This document shows, piece by piece, positions 9,246-17,111 of a stretch of DNA of 64,000 bases; the stretch's first letter is position 1; each line of letters opens with the position of its first letter. The translations under genes and the position numbers were made by a program. The notes under the pieces were generated by a model. That model did no database searches. It was not told the origin of the DNA and was given only the letters and a program-made list of their open reading frames with translations. This DNA is from Bacteroidales bacterium (GTDB lineage: Bacteria; Bacteroidota; Bacteroidia; Bacteroidales; UBA932), in assembly GCA_017550655.1 (NCBI GenBank), contig JAFZOK010000024.1:62001-126000 (forward strand), written 5' to 3'.

Positions 9246-11072
9246 TTATTTTTCCTTGTGGACAAGACCGAGTTCCGCTCCCTTTTCCTTCATCAGTTCA
9301 AAGGCCTGCTCAAAGTTGTTTTCAATCTTCCCGTCAAGTATGGCTTCCTTCACGTATTCCTTGATCTGGCCGATCAGGTTGCAAGGCTCTATGCCGTAAT
9401 ACTCCATCACAAGTTCTCCGGTAATCGGGTTCTTGAAGTTGCGGATGGCGTCCTTTTCCTCCACCTCCACGAGTTTCTGCCTTACCAGCTGGAAGTTGGA
9501 TTTCAGGCGGCGGACTTTTGCCTCGTTCTTGGAGGTTATGTCCGCGTTGCAGAGAATCATCAGGTCGTCGATATCATCTCCCGCATCAAACAGCAGCCTT
9601 CTTACCGCAGAATCCGTTACGGCATCTTCCACGAGGGCTATTGGCCTAAGATGCAGTGCCACAAGTTTCTGAACATATTTCATCTTCTCGTTAAGCGGCA
9701 TCTTCATCTGCTTGAAAATGCCGGGTACCATCCTGGCTCCCACAACTTCGTGACCATGGAATGTCCATCCGGCTCCGCTCTCGTATCTTTTGGTTGCTGG
9801 CTTTCCGATGTCGTGAAGCAGGGCCGCCCACCTGAGCCAGAGGTTATCGGATTGCTCCGCGACATTGTCCAGTACCTGGAGGGTGTGTGCAAAGTTCTCC
9901 TTGTGGCCCCTTCCTTCCATGGTCTCCACTCCCTGGAGGGCGGAAAGCTGCGGCAGGAACTCTTCCAGAAGTCCCGTCTGCTGCAGAAGGTTAAGGCCGA
10001 TTGACGGTTTTGGAGCAAGGAGTATCTTGTTCATTTCCTCGGCGATTCTTTCTCTGCTGAGTATCTCCAGCCTTCCCTTGTTTCTCTTTATGCTCTCGAT
10101 GGATTCCGGAACGATGGTGAAGTTAAGCTGGGTGGCAAATCTTATGGCGCGTATCATCCTCAGCGGATCATCGGAGTAGGTGATGTCCGGATCCAGAGGT
10201 GTCCTCAGCAGGCCTTTCTGAAGGTCGGCAACTCCCCCGAACGGATCCACGAGGTTTCCGTAATCTTCTTTCTGCAAGGAGAATGCGAGGGCGTTGACGG
10301 TGAAGTCCCTGCGCTTCTGGTCATCTTCCAGTGTTCCGTCTTCCACAATCGGCTTTCTGGAATTGCGGTTGTAGGATTCCTTCCTTGCTCCCACAAATTC
10401 AATCTCCACACCATTATTCCTGAGCATCGCGGTGCCGAAGTTCTTGAACACGCTGACCTTGCTGTGGACTTTCTCTCCAACCGCCTGGGCTATCTCTATG
10501 CCGCTTCCTTCAACCACCACATCTATGTCGTTTCTCGGCCTCTGGAGGAAGCAGTCACGGACAAAGCCTCCGATCACAAAGGCTCTGACGCCGTGCTCGG
10601 CGGCAGTCTCGGATATTACCCTGAATATCTTGTCTTTCAGGAATATGTCGTTTCCTCCGGTCATTGTTTCTTCTTTCTTTTCTTCAGCGTAAGCAGGTAT
10701 GTCGCCAATGAAAACATATTGCTTTTTTTCTCCGTCATAGCGGCAGGCAAAAGTCTCCTTGCCGTTTGTTGCCACAATGTATTCCACCTTGAGTATGAGG
10801 GCGTAGTTCCATATCTGCTCAAAGGTTCTGGAAGAAATCTTTACTGTGGGCCTCTTGCACTCCACAATCATCTTCGGACTAAGGTCCTTGCCGTAGCAGA
10901 CTATGTCGCATCTGAGCTTCACCTCGCCGATGGAGATTTCCGTCTCGCTGGCCATCATGTGCAGCGGCCAGAGGCGCTTTTCGTTCAGGTAGCGGATAAA
11001 CTGCTGGCGGACATTTTCCTCCGGCGTAAGGGCCACGTATTTCTTCCTCAGCGGGTCAAATACTTCTTCCAT
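9246..11072 (-). CDS. HsdR-N-like nuclease domain fused to tRNA CCA-adding enzyme
   Basis: Residues about 1-130 match the HsdR N-terminal-like (HSDR_N_2) family that usually stands alone in Bacteroidota: FDPLRKKYV.LTPEE, then D in RCDIVCYG and the E-x-K of VECKRP, the PD-(D/E)xK nuclease residues. The rest is a class II nucleotidyltransferase: VIGGFVRDCF, the DID active site in NDIDVVV, a poly(A)-polymerase head, the RRDFTVNALA motif, and an HD domain (LLHDIGKP). It should add or repair CCA on tRNAs, which the uncoded CCA of tRNA-Ser requires. An ATG at 11081 is an alternative start. It is divergent from holA, the usual neighbour of the stand-alone HsdR-N gene. Confidence 0.9.
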   Translation of the reverse strand: MEEVFDPLRKKYVALTPEENVRQQFIRYLNEKRLWPLHMMASETEISIGEVKLRCDIVCYGKDLSPKMIVECKRPTVKISSRTFEQIWNYALILKVEYIVATNGKETFACRYDGEKKQYVFIGDIPAYAEEKKEETMTGGNDIFLKDKIFRVISETAAEHGVRAFVIGGFVRDCFLQRPRNDIDVVVEGSGIEIAQAVGEKVHSKVSVFKNFGTAMLRNNGVEIEFVGARKESYNRNSRKPIVEDGTLEDDQKRRDFTVNALAFSLQKEDYGNLVDPFGGVADLQKGLLRTPLDPDITYSDDPLRMIRAIRFATQLNFTIVPESIESIKRNKGRLEILSRERIAEEMNKILLAPKPSIGLNLLQQTGLLEEFLPQLSALQGVETMEGRGHKENFAHTLQVLDNVAEQSDNLWLRWAALLHDIGKPATKRYESGAGWTFHGHEVVGARMVPGIFKQMKMPLNEKMKYVQKLVALHLRPIALVEDAVTDSAVRRLLFDAGDDIDDLMILCNADITSKNEAKVRRLKSNFQLVRQKLVEVEEKDAIRNFKNPITGELVMEYYGIEPCNLIGQIKEYVKEAILDGKIENNFEQAFELMKEKGAELGLVHKEK

Positions 11073-11082
11073 ACTCAACATA

Positions 11083-11090
11083 CAAATATA
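11083..11090 (-). promoter_or_regulatory. -7 promoter element for the HsdR-N/CCA gene
   Basis: On the minus strand TATATTTG matches TAnnTTTG. It ends only 10 nt before the ATG at 11072, so the mRNA leader should be very short or absent. This favours 11072 over 11081 as the start. Confidence 0.55.
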
Positions 11091-11110
11091 ACGAATCTGC
11101 TCCAATGATT

Positions 11111-11142
11111 TTTGGATTATTTGGCAAAACGGGTTAATTTTG
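11111..11142 (+). promoter_or_regulatory. Promoter of holA (TTTG-N20-TAATTTTG)
   Basis: TTTG at 11111-11114 and TAATTTTG at 11135-11142 give a full Bacteroidota promoter. It ends 4 nt before the holA ATG, implying a nearly leaderless transcript. Confidence 0.65.
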
Positions 11143-11146
11143 AGGT

Positions 11147-12190
11147 ATGGCACAGAAAGTGGACAAGGACGCATCGGTAAGGAAGTTTAATGAGATTATG
11201 GACAACATCCGCAATAAAAGGTTTGCACGGATGTATGTCCTGGCGGGCGAGGAGCCTTATTACTCGGATGTAATCATAGAAGCCCTCAACTCTACGGTTC
11301 TGGACGAGAGCCAGAAAGACTTCAACCTGAGCATTGTCTACGGCAACGAGACAGATGCGGGCCAGATTGTCTGCCTGTGCCGCAGATATCCTGTTGCCAG
11401 TCCTTACCAGCTGATTATCGTCAAGGAAGCCCAGCAGCTTTCCAGCCTTCAGCCTTTCGAGTATTACCTCAAGGTTCCTGCCCCGGACACCATTCTCGTT
11501 CTGAGTTTTACGGGCAAGAATCTGGACAAGCGCACAAGTTTCTACAAGAGCCTCAAGGACAAGGCTGAGGTTCTGGAATCCTATCCTCTGGACGAGTGGA
11601 AAGTTCCGCAGTGGATAACCGACTATGTGAAGGAAAAGGGCTATTCCATCGAGCCTGACGCGGCCCAGCTTCTGGCCCAGAGCGCTGGCTCGTCGCTGAG
11701 GAAAATCGTCCTTGAGATTGACAAGCTCTTCAAGGGCACAGACGGCACAACCATCAAGGTCAAGGATGTTGAGGTAAATATCGGCGTTTCCAGAGACTAC
11801 AATCCGTTCGAGCTTTGCAAGGCCATAAGCGAGAGGAATACATTGCGTGCTTTCTCGATCGCAGAGGTATTTGCTTCCAATCCCAAGAAATATCCTATCC
11901 AGGCTACTCTTGGTGCAATGTTCTTCTATTTCAACCAGCTTCTTACGGTTGAGGCTGAGCTGACAAGGGGAGAGAAGGATTTCTTCCAGGCTTGCCAGAG
12001 AGCCGGTGTTTTCGGAACTATGAGAGTCAGGGAATACCAGATAGCAGCCAGGAACTTCCCGCTTCAGAAAACAATGGGGATTATCTCATTCATCAAGGAT
12101 ACCGATCTCAAGTCCAAGAGCAACTACGGCGGAAACGCCACGGACGGCGCCCTTCTGAACGCCCTTCTTTCAAAACTCTTTGTAATCTAA
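11147..12190 (+). CDS. holA: DNA polymerase III delta subunit
   Basis: HolA opens the beta sliding clamp as part of the clamp loader. The 347-residue protein shows the family pattern: MYVLAGEEPYYSDVI near the N-terminus, a degenerate AAA+ fold, and the C-terminal collar with FFYFNQLLTVEAEL and later helices. Its divergent position next to an HsdR-N-domain gene is a common Bacteroidota arrangement. Confidence 0.93.
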   Translation: MAQKVDKDASVRKFNEIMDNIRNKRFARMYVLAGEEPYYSDVIIEALNSTVLDESQKDFNLSIVYGNETDAGQIVCLCRRYPVASPYQLIIVKEAQQLSSLQPFEYYLKVPAPDTILVLSFTGKNLDKRTSFYKSLKDKAEVLESYPLDEWKVPQWITDYVKEKGYSIEPDAAQLLAQSAGSSLRKIVLEIDKLFKGTDGTTIKVKDVEVNIGVSRDYNPFELCKAISERNTLRAFSIAEVFASNPKKYPIQATLGAMFFYFNQLLTVEAELTRGEKDFFQACQRAGVFGTMRVREYQIAARNFPLQKTMGIISFIKDTDLKSKSNYGGNATDGALLNALLSKLFVI

Positions 12191-12211
12191 CGGCGTCTAG
12201 GTTCAGTTCGG

Positions 12212-13237
12212 TTATCTGGTAGAAATGTCTCTAAAAGACAGAACTTCCTTTCCATGTTTTTCAAAGACCAAGGCGGTTAAATCGGAAGCGTCAAAATCGT
12301 TTGGGAATTCAAAATACGTGTTCTGTAAACCGAAAGTCCTTCCATAGCGCGAAAACCTTTCTGTTGCCTGATACTTTCTCCCGTGATTATCCGTCAGGTA
12401 AATCAGATATTTAGAATAATCCTTATACTTCAACACGCGTCTGCAGTCAACAACCCCCACTACGATTTTGCCCTCATACTTCAAGATATACCTCAACTCG
12501 TCTTTTTTAGAAGCGGAACAGGCTGGTTGTAGAATTAATAAACCATCCTTCTGTCCGGAAGTGCAGAATAACTTAAAAGCCGGTTCTTCATCGGATACGG
12601 CATAGTCTTGGTTATTCACCCTTACCCCAAATTTTCCAAGAGAGGAGTAAACCATAATAGGTATAATCTCTGAGAATGTAGAGCGGGATTTAAGGGAGAT
12701 CGAAGATGACCATAAATCCTTTCCGGATGAATTATAAGCCTTAATACCGAGGTTAGCGGAGGCAAGCACTACCTGGGAGTGCTCGGATGAATATACCTGA
12801 GAGACATCTCTGCCATTTTGAAAAGTTACGGGAGCAACATTTTCCATATTCTTGTTTCGGGTAATCATTAAGACACCCGAGCCATAACCTTTTACCGAAG
12901 AACTGGAATAACCTCCACCGTTTCTTGACCATTCTTCACTTATCTTGGCATTAAAATCAAAATCAACGACATAGTCAGATTCCTCTTTAGAGGTAACCTG
13001 AATACCTCCCTGTAATTCAAGGGCTTTTGCTAAAAACTGGGCACAATTCAGATAATCTCTGTAAGATGAGTTCAGGACAGAACTTTCCGAATTGATTTCT
13101 GAAGAATCCTTTATCGCGATATAGAACTTCTTTCCCCTGAGATCATAATTCCCCTCTGATTTTATGAAAACCCTATATGAAGAGGAATATAGGCAGGAGC
13201 TAGTAAAAATAAGTAATAGAAATAATAACCGTTTCAT
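12212..13237 (-). CDS. Predicted exported lipoprotein, paralogue A of a tandem pair
   Basis: The N-terminus is MKRLLFLLLIFTSSC, a plausible lipoprotein signal with the cysteine near residue 15. I do not recognise the family. It is homologous to the upstream gene: GNYDLRGKKFYIAI, a YRDYLNCAQFLAKALELQG-type helix, and the C-terminal FEFPNDFDASDLTALVFEKHG each have a counterpart there. Codon use is AT-richer than the neighbouring housekeeping genes. It lies 30 nt downstream of its paralogue and converges with holA. Confidence 0.7.
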   Translation of the reverse strand: MKRLLFLLLIFTSSCLYSSSYRVFIKSEGNYDLRGKKFYIAIKDSSEINSESSVLNSSYRDYLNCAQFLAKALELQGGIQVTSKEESDYVVDFDFNAKISEEWSRNGGGYSSSSVKGYGSGVLMITRNKNMENVAPVTFQNGRDVSQVYSSEHSQVVLASANLGIKAYNSSGKDLWSSSISLKSRSTFSEIIPIMVYSSLGKFGVRVNNQDYAVSDEEPAFKLFCTSGQKDGLLILQPACSASKKDELRYILKYEGKIVVGVVDCRRVLKYKDYSKYLIYLTDNHGRKYQATERFSRYGRTFGLQNTYFEFPNDFDASDLTALVFEKHGKEVLSFRDISTR

Positions 13238-13267
13238 AATTATAAAATAATATTGTTGACCGATGCC

Positions 13268-14329
13268 TTAACCGGTGATGGAATACTTTGGTTTGTCTGC
13301 TCGTCCAGGCTTATGGAAGATAAGATCTATTTTCTCAACATCTCCTTCTATCGCAGGAAATTCAATAGTCAGTAATCTAGTGAAGATAATATGTGGTACG
13401 CCATAAGATACTTTTGTACTATTTATAATCTTGTCTCCTACGCGCAAAGAAGGAACTATGTCTCTGCCTTTATCATCCAAGGCCAGACAGTTCTTGTCCT
13501 CAATAACCAAGACTAACTTATCAGACTTTTTTTCTATCAAAAATAGTCCGACTTTCTTACTGGAAGACACTCCATCGGGTGAGTAGCACAAAGAGAGGCC
13601 TGGTTCCAGATTTTTGAAAAGATTGTAATAAACATCACTAGGTGCAACTACCAATCTCTTCTCCTTGATTTTACGGCCATAGGATCCAGACAGGGCAAAT
13701 AGCATAAATTCGTCTGGTGACAAAAATTTGAAATCTCCTTTATCTTCAAAAGCTTCACTGGTAAACAATGTCCGCTCTGTTCCACCGGCAGTTGAATAGG
13801 CCTCAACGGATATTTGCTTAAAACAACTCTTAGAAGTTTTAGGATAGCGCAGCTTTCCGTTTACGACATAGGTTTTGCCCTTGTGTGTTTCTGTAACAGT
13901 TATAATGTCTGACTTGTCACCTGAAGGATTGTAAAGATGGGCTTCATTGGCTGGTTCCCTGCTTTCCCATTTTTTGTTTGTCAACTGAAAATATTCTGAA
14001 GAGGCGTCTCCATAATTAACTGTTACACGAACGAAAAAATCTGCAGCCAAGCTGTCTATAGTCCGAGTAGCTCCTCTCAAGGCAAAAGACGCCTCTAAAT
14101 ATTCCTCAAACTTTGATTTCTGTTTATAATAGTCATTCGGAGACAAAGAACTGTAAGATAGTTCTGCCAAATAATATTTCTTTCCACCAATTTCGAAATT
14201 CCCTGAAGAAACCACACTGGAACTAAGAAACGGAGGGGTATCGTATGGCTGGGCTGTTAATGAACCTCCCAGAAATATCAGGCAAACGGTGATTCGCCTG
14301 AAGATAGAGGTAACTCGTTTGCTATTCAT
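13268..14329 (-). CDS. Predicted exported protein, paralogue B of a tandem pair
   Basis: A signal peptide ends near residue 27 (SLTAQ). The segments GNFEIGGKKYYLAEL, FEEYLEASFALRG and IEFPAIEGDVEKIDLIFHKPG align with paralogue A, indicating tandem duplication followed by strong divergence. No catalytic motif is visible; the content is mainly beta-strand-like. Base composition is AT-richer than the surroundings, so this 12.2-14.3 kb block may be acquired DNA. Confidence 0.7.
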   Translation of the reverse strand: MNSKRVTSIFRRITVCLIFLGGSLTAQPYDTPPFLSSSVVSSGNFEIGGKKYYLAELSYSSLSPNDYYKQKSKFEEYLEASFALRGATRTIDSLAADFFVRVTVNYGDASSEYFQLTNKKWESREPANEAHLYNPSGDKSDIITVTETHKGKTYVVNGKLRYPKTSKSCFKQISVEAYSTAGGTERTLFTSEAFEDKGDFKFLSPDEFMLFALSGSYGRKIKEKRLVVAPSDVYYNLFKNLEPGLSLCYSPDGVSSSKKVGLFLIEKKSDKLVLVIEDKNCLALDDKGRDIVPSLRVGDKIINSTKVSYGVPHIIFTRLLTIEFPAIEGDVEKIDLIFHKPGRADKPKYSITG

Positions 14330-14480
14330 AATTGATAATGTTTATATGGTTTATTACGTTTGTAACACACTTGTTATATTCTGTCACAGAGGACACTGCC
14401 TCCGGTTGCAAAATAAAAAAAAACAGCATTTTACAAATGTTTGAACAAAAAAATCTCCAGAACTATTTCTAGGAGACTAA

Positions 14481-14543
14481 CCTGAATCGCGGAGCAAAAT
14501 TCCAGGATTCGCCAAAGAAAAACCTGGATTAACAAAATTGTTT
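14481..14543. repeat. Three imperfect 21-bp tandem repeats
   Basis: Units start at 14481, 14502 and 14523 with the forms CCTGAATCGCGG, CCAGGATTCGCC and CCTGGATTAAC, each followed by an A-rich tail. They lie in the 279-bp gap between the divergent paralogue B and xre genes. I see no gene in this gap; the remainder is AT-rich promoter-type sequence. Confidence 0.45.
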
Positions 14544-14572
14544 CGTGTAAAGACAAGATTATTAAGTATAAC

Positions 14573-14588
14573 TTTACATCTATGTAAA
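14573..14588. promoter_or_regulatory. Palindromic operator upstream of the xre gene
   Basis: TTTACAT-CT-ATGTAAA is a perfect 7+7 bp inverted repeat placed just upstream of the -7 element of the XRE gene. It is the likely self-binding site for the dimeric regulator encoded 20 nt downstream. Confidence 0.6.
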
Positions 14589-14596
14589 ACTTTTAT

Positions 14597-14604
14597 TATT
14601 TTTG
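14597..14604 (+). promoter_or_regulatory. -7 promoter element of the xre gene
   Basis: TATTTTTG matches TAnnTTTG and ends 4 nt before the ATG at 14609, predicting a leaderless or nearly leaderless mRNA. The operator overlaps the -33 to -15 region, a layout suited to repression. Confidence 0.5.
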
Positions 14605-14608
14605 TGCA

Positions 14609-14950
14609 ATGAAAAAGAAAGCTACGTTGGAGTTGGTTGAACAATCCGAGAAGGTTAGACTTAGAAGACAAAACATATTTGATATGAAACACAATGAACG
14701 GTTCCGGTCCCAATTAGAAAAAGTGTCTCCCGCCATAAGACGGGAGATGGAATGGTCTTGCGCGATTGTGGATAAAATAGATGAGATTATTAAAAGGGAT
14801 GGGATTACTCAAAGGGATCTGGCCGTCAGAATAGGTTGTAATGAAACACAGATTGTACGCTGGACTAGAGGATTCCCGAACTTTACTCTTGCCTCGTTGG
14901 CCAAATTATCTGAAGCGCTTGGGGAAGATTTAATAAGAGTCGGATTGTAA
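14609..14950 (+). CDS. XRE-family helix-turn-helix regulator
   Basis: The 113-residue DNA-binding protein has an XRE/Cro helix-turn-helix in its C-terminal half (ITQRDLAVRIGCNETQIVRW, then FTLASLAKLSEALGEDL). Its N-terminal helices (RFRSQLEKVSPAIRREMEWS) resemble antitoxin-type HigA/XRE proteins. No toxin gene is adjacent, so it may be a solitary regulator. A palindrome at its own promoter suggests autorepression. Confidence 0.85.
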   Translation: MKKKATLELVEQSEKVRLRRQNIFDMKHNERFRSQLEKVSPAIRREMEWSCAIVDKIDEIIKRDGITQRDLAVRIGCNETQIVRWTRGFPNFTLASLAKLSEALGEDLIRVGL

Positions 14951-14958
14951 CGTTAAAA

Positions 14959-14991
14959 AGAAAGAGCTCGGTAGATTGCCGGGCTCTTTCT
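14959..14991. terminator. Bidirectional terminator between xre and alr
   Basis: A 13-bp stem (AGAAAGAGCTCGG with CCGGGCTCTTTCT, one G-T pair) and a 7-nt loop lie between the convergent genes, with A- and T-rich flanks on both sides. Confidence 0.8.
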
Positions 14992-15013
14992 CTTTCAAAG
15001 TTATTGCCTTGTG

Positions 15014-16120
15014 CTATTTTACAACTACCCTCTTGACTCTTCTGGCGATGGAGGTGTAGACTTCATAAGGGATGGTCTGGAGGACCTTGGCCTGGTCTAT
15101 GGCGGTTGGCTTGTCTCCGAAGACGGTTACTATGTCTCCGACTTTTACATCCTTGACGCCTGTTACGTCTATCATGCACATATCCATGCAGATGTTGCCG
15201 ATGGTTGGAACAAGCTTGCCGTTAACGCAGAACTTTGTATTGCCTCTGCCCAGGTGGCGGTTGATGCCGTCTGCGTAGCCGAGAGGAAGGGTTGCGATCT
15301 TGGTTTTTCTTGTAATCTTGCCGTGGCGGCCGTAGCCCACTGTTCCGTCTTCAGGAGTAAGCTCCTTGATCTGGAGGATGCGGCACTTCAGGCTTGCAAC
15401 AGGCATCACATTCTTCTGGTTTACAGCACTTACGCCGTAGATGCCGATGCCGAGCCTAACCATATCCTTCTGGAACTGGGAGAAACGCTCGATTCCTGCA
15501 GAGTTGAGGATGTGGTGGATAGGATGGTATCCGACGGCCTCGTCTATCTGTGGAGCCATCTTGTCATAGAGGGCAATCTGGCCGAGGGTGAACTTGTCCC
15601 ACTTCTTCTCGTCTGAAGCGGCAAGGTGGGAGTAGATGCTCTGGACCTTGATCTCCTTGTGGGACTTCAGGAATTTGATGAGTTCCGGAAGCTCTTTTTC
15701 CATAAAGCCAAGGCGGTGCATTCCGGTATCGAGTTTGATGTGCACAGGATAGGTGTCCACGCCGAGTTTCTTGACCATGGCGTCGAACTTCTTCAGGGAG
15801 TACAGGTTAGGAATGCCCGGCTCCAGGCCGTTTTCTATGATTTCCTTGTAGTAGTCCGTTCCGGTGGTAAGAACAATGATAGGGGTGTTGATTCCTCCTT
15901 CGCGGAGTTCAATGCCTTCTATCGGATGGGCAACTGCAAAGTAGTCTGCCCCAGCCTTTTCCATTAATTTTGCAAAATCCACTGCCCCATGGCCGTAAGA
16001 ATTGGCTTTGATGAGGATCAGAAGCTTGGTTTCCTTCTTTAGGTAGCTTCTGAAATACTTGAAGTTATGGAGAGCAGCCTTGGTGCTTATCTCCATCTGT
16101 GCAAATGTCTCTTTTTCCAT
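15014..16120 (-). CDS. alr: Alanine racemase
   Basis: This PLP enzyme makes D-alanine for peptidoglycan. The lysine that binds PLP lies in LILIKANSYGHGA near residue 40. GTVGYGRHGK holds the C-terminal catalytic tyrosine region, and IGNICMDMCMIDV is the conserved C-terminal signature. Length is 368 residues from the ATG at 16120, which is the start that begins a normal N-terminus. It is the last gene of the envelope operon, 13 nt after the epimerase gene. Confidence 0.95.
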   Translation of the reverse strand: MEKETFAQMEISTKAALHNFKYFRSYLKKETKLLILIKANSYGHGAVDFAKLMEKAGADYFAVAHPIEGIELREGGINTPIIVLTTGTDYYKEIIENGLEPGIPNLYSLKKFDAMVKKLGVDTYPVHIKLDTGMHRLGFMEKELPELIKFLKSHKEIKVQSIYSHLAASDEKKWDKFTLGQIALYDKMAPQIDEAVGYHPIHHILNSAGIERFSQFQKDMVRLGIGIYGVSAVNQKNVMPVASLKCRILQIKELTPEDGTVGYGRHGKITRKTKIATLPLGYADGINRHLGRGNTKFCVNGKLVPTIGNICMDMCMIDVTGVKDVKVGDIVTVFGDKPTAIDQAKVLQTIPYEVYTSIARRVKRVVVK

Positions 16121-16133
16121 TTTATTAAGGACT

Positions 16134-17111
16134 TTAACTAATCTTGTAAAACGCTTTGTACCAGTTATAGAACTCGGCGATGCCTTTTTCAAGAGGAGTG
16201 TCGGGACGGAAGGCATAGTCTTCTTCCAGGGCCAAAGTAGATGCAAATGTAGTGTAAACATCGCCTGGTTGCATTCCCTTCATCACTTTTTTTGCCTTCT
16301 TTCCGGCGGTGTTCTCGATGGTCCTGATGAAGTCCATAAGGCCTACTGGACGGCTGTTTCCGATGTTGTAGACAGGGCGATTGGACTTGTTCGGGCCTTC
16401 AATCACGGCCACGATGCCTTTGACGATGTCATCTATGTAGCTGAAGTCACGGCTCAGTTTTCCTTTGTTATAGACATCTATAGGCTCGTCGCCGAGGATT
16501 TTCTTCATGAACTTGAAAGGAGCCATATCAGGCCTTCCCCAAGGGCCGTAAACGGTGAAGAACCTCAGGCCGGTGCAGCTGAGGCCTCTCTGGTGCATAT
16601 AGACGTGGGCCATCAGCTCGTTGGATTTCTTGGTTGCGGCATATAGGCTCTGAGGATCGTCCGTGCGGTCGTCCTCGCTGAACGGAACCTTGGCGTTGTT
16701 GCCGTAAACGCTGGAAGAACTAGCATATACAAGGTGCTTTACCTTGTATTTGCAGCAGAGTTCCAGGATGTTGAAAAAGCCGATGATGTTGCAGTGGATG
16801 TAGCTTGAGGGATTCTCGAATGAGTATCTCACTCCGGCCTGGGCAGCCAGGTTGCAGACCTTGTCGAACTTATGGGTCTTGAAGATCTTTTCCATTGCAC
16901 TGAGGTCAGCGATATCTTTCTCGGAGAAAGAGAACTTGCCCTTTGCGGTTCTGGCGCATTTTCTGACCCAGGAGAGCCTGGCCTTTTTCAGGCTAGGGTC
17001 GTAGTAGGAGTTCATGTTGTCCACTCCCACAACGTTATGGCCTCTTCTGAGAAGTTCGACTGCCGTGTGCGAGCCTATGAAGCCCGCTGCCCCTGTCAAT
17101 AGTATATTCAT
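16134..17111 (-). CDS. UDP-glucuronate 4-epimerase-like NAD-dependent epimerase
   Basis: This short-chain dehydrogenase/epimerase has the Rossmann motif TGAAGFIGSH, then DNMNSYYDPSLKKARLSWV as in the UDP-glucuronate 4-epimerase (GAE) group. The catalytic residues lie in YASSSSVYG and YAATKKSNE (YxxxK). It should interconvert UDP-glucuronate and UDP-galacturonate in the cytoplasm. Its ATG overlaps the stop of the GT39 gene, so it probably supplies the sugar donor for the glycosyltransferases of this operon. Confidence 0.9.
   Translation of the reverse strand: MNILLTGAAGFIGSHTAVELLRRGHNVVGVDNMNSYYDPSLKKARLSWVRKCARTAKGKFSFSEKDIADLSAMEKIFKTHKFDKVCNLAAQAGVRYSFENPSSYIHCNIIGFFNILELCCKYKVKHLVYASSSSVYGNNAKVPFSEDDRTDDPQSLYAATKKSNELMAHVYMHQRGLSCTGLRFFTVYGPWGRPDMAPFKFMKKILGDEPIDVYNKGKLSRDFSYIDDIVKGIVAVIEGPNKSNRPVYNIGNSRPVGLMDFIRTIENTAGKKAKKVMKGMQPGDVYTTFASTLALEEDYAFRPDTPLEKGIAEFYNWYKAFYKIS

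Noticed and set aside
14477-14713. 78-codon minus-strand frame upstream of and over xre
   Set aside because: It covers the xre promoter, operator and start, and its translation only reflects the 21-bp repeats.
14609-14950. Toxin-antitoxin pair with xre as antitoxin
   Set aside because: No toxin-type gene is found on either side; only the regulator is supported.
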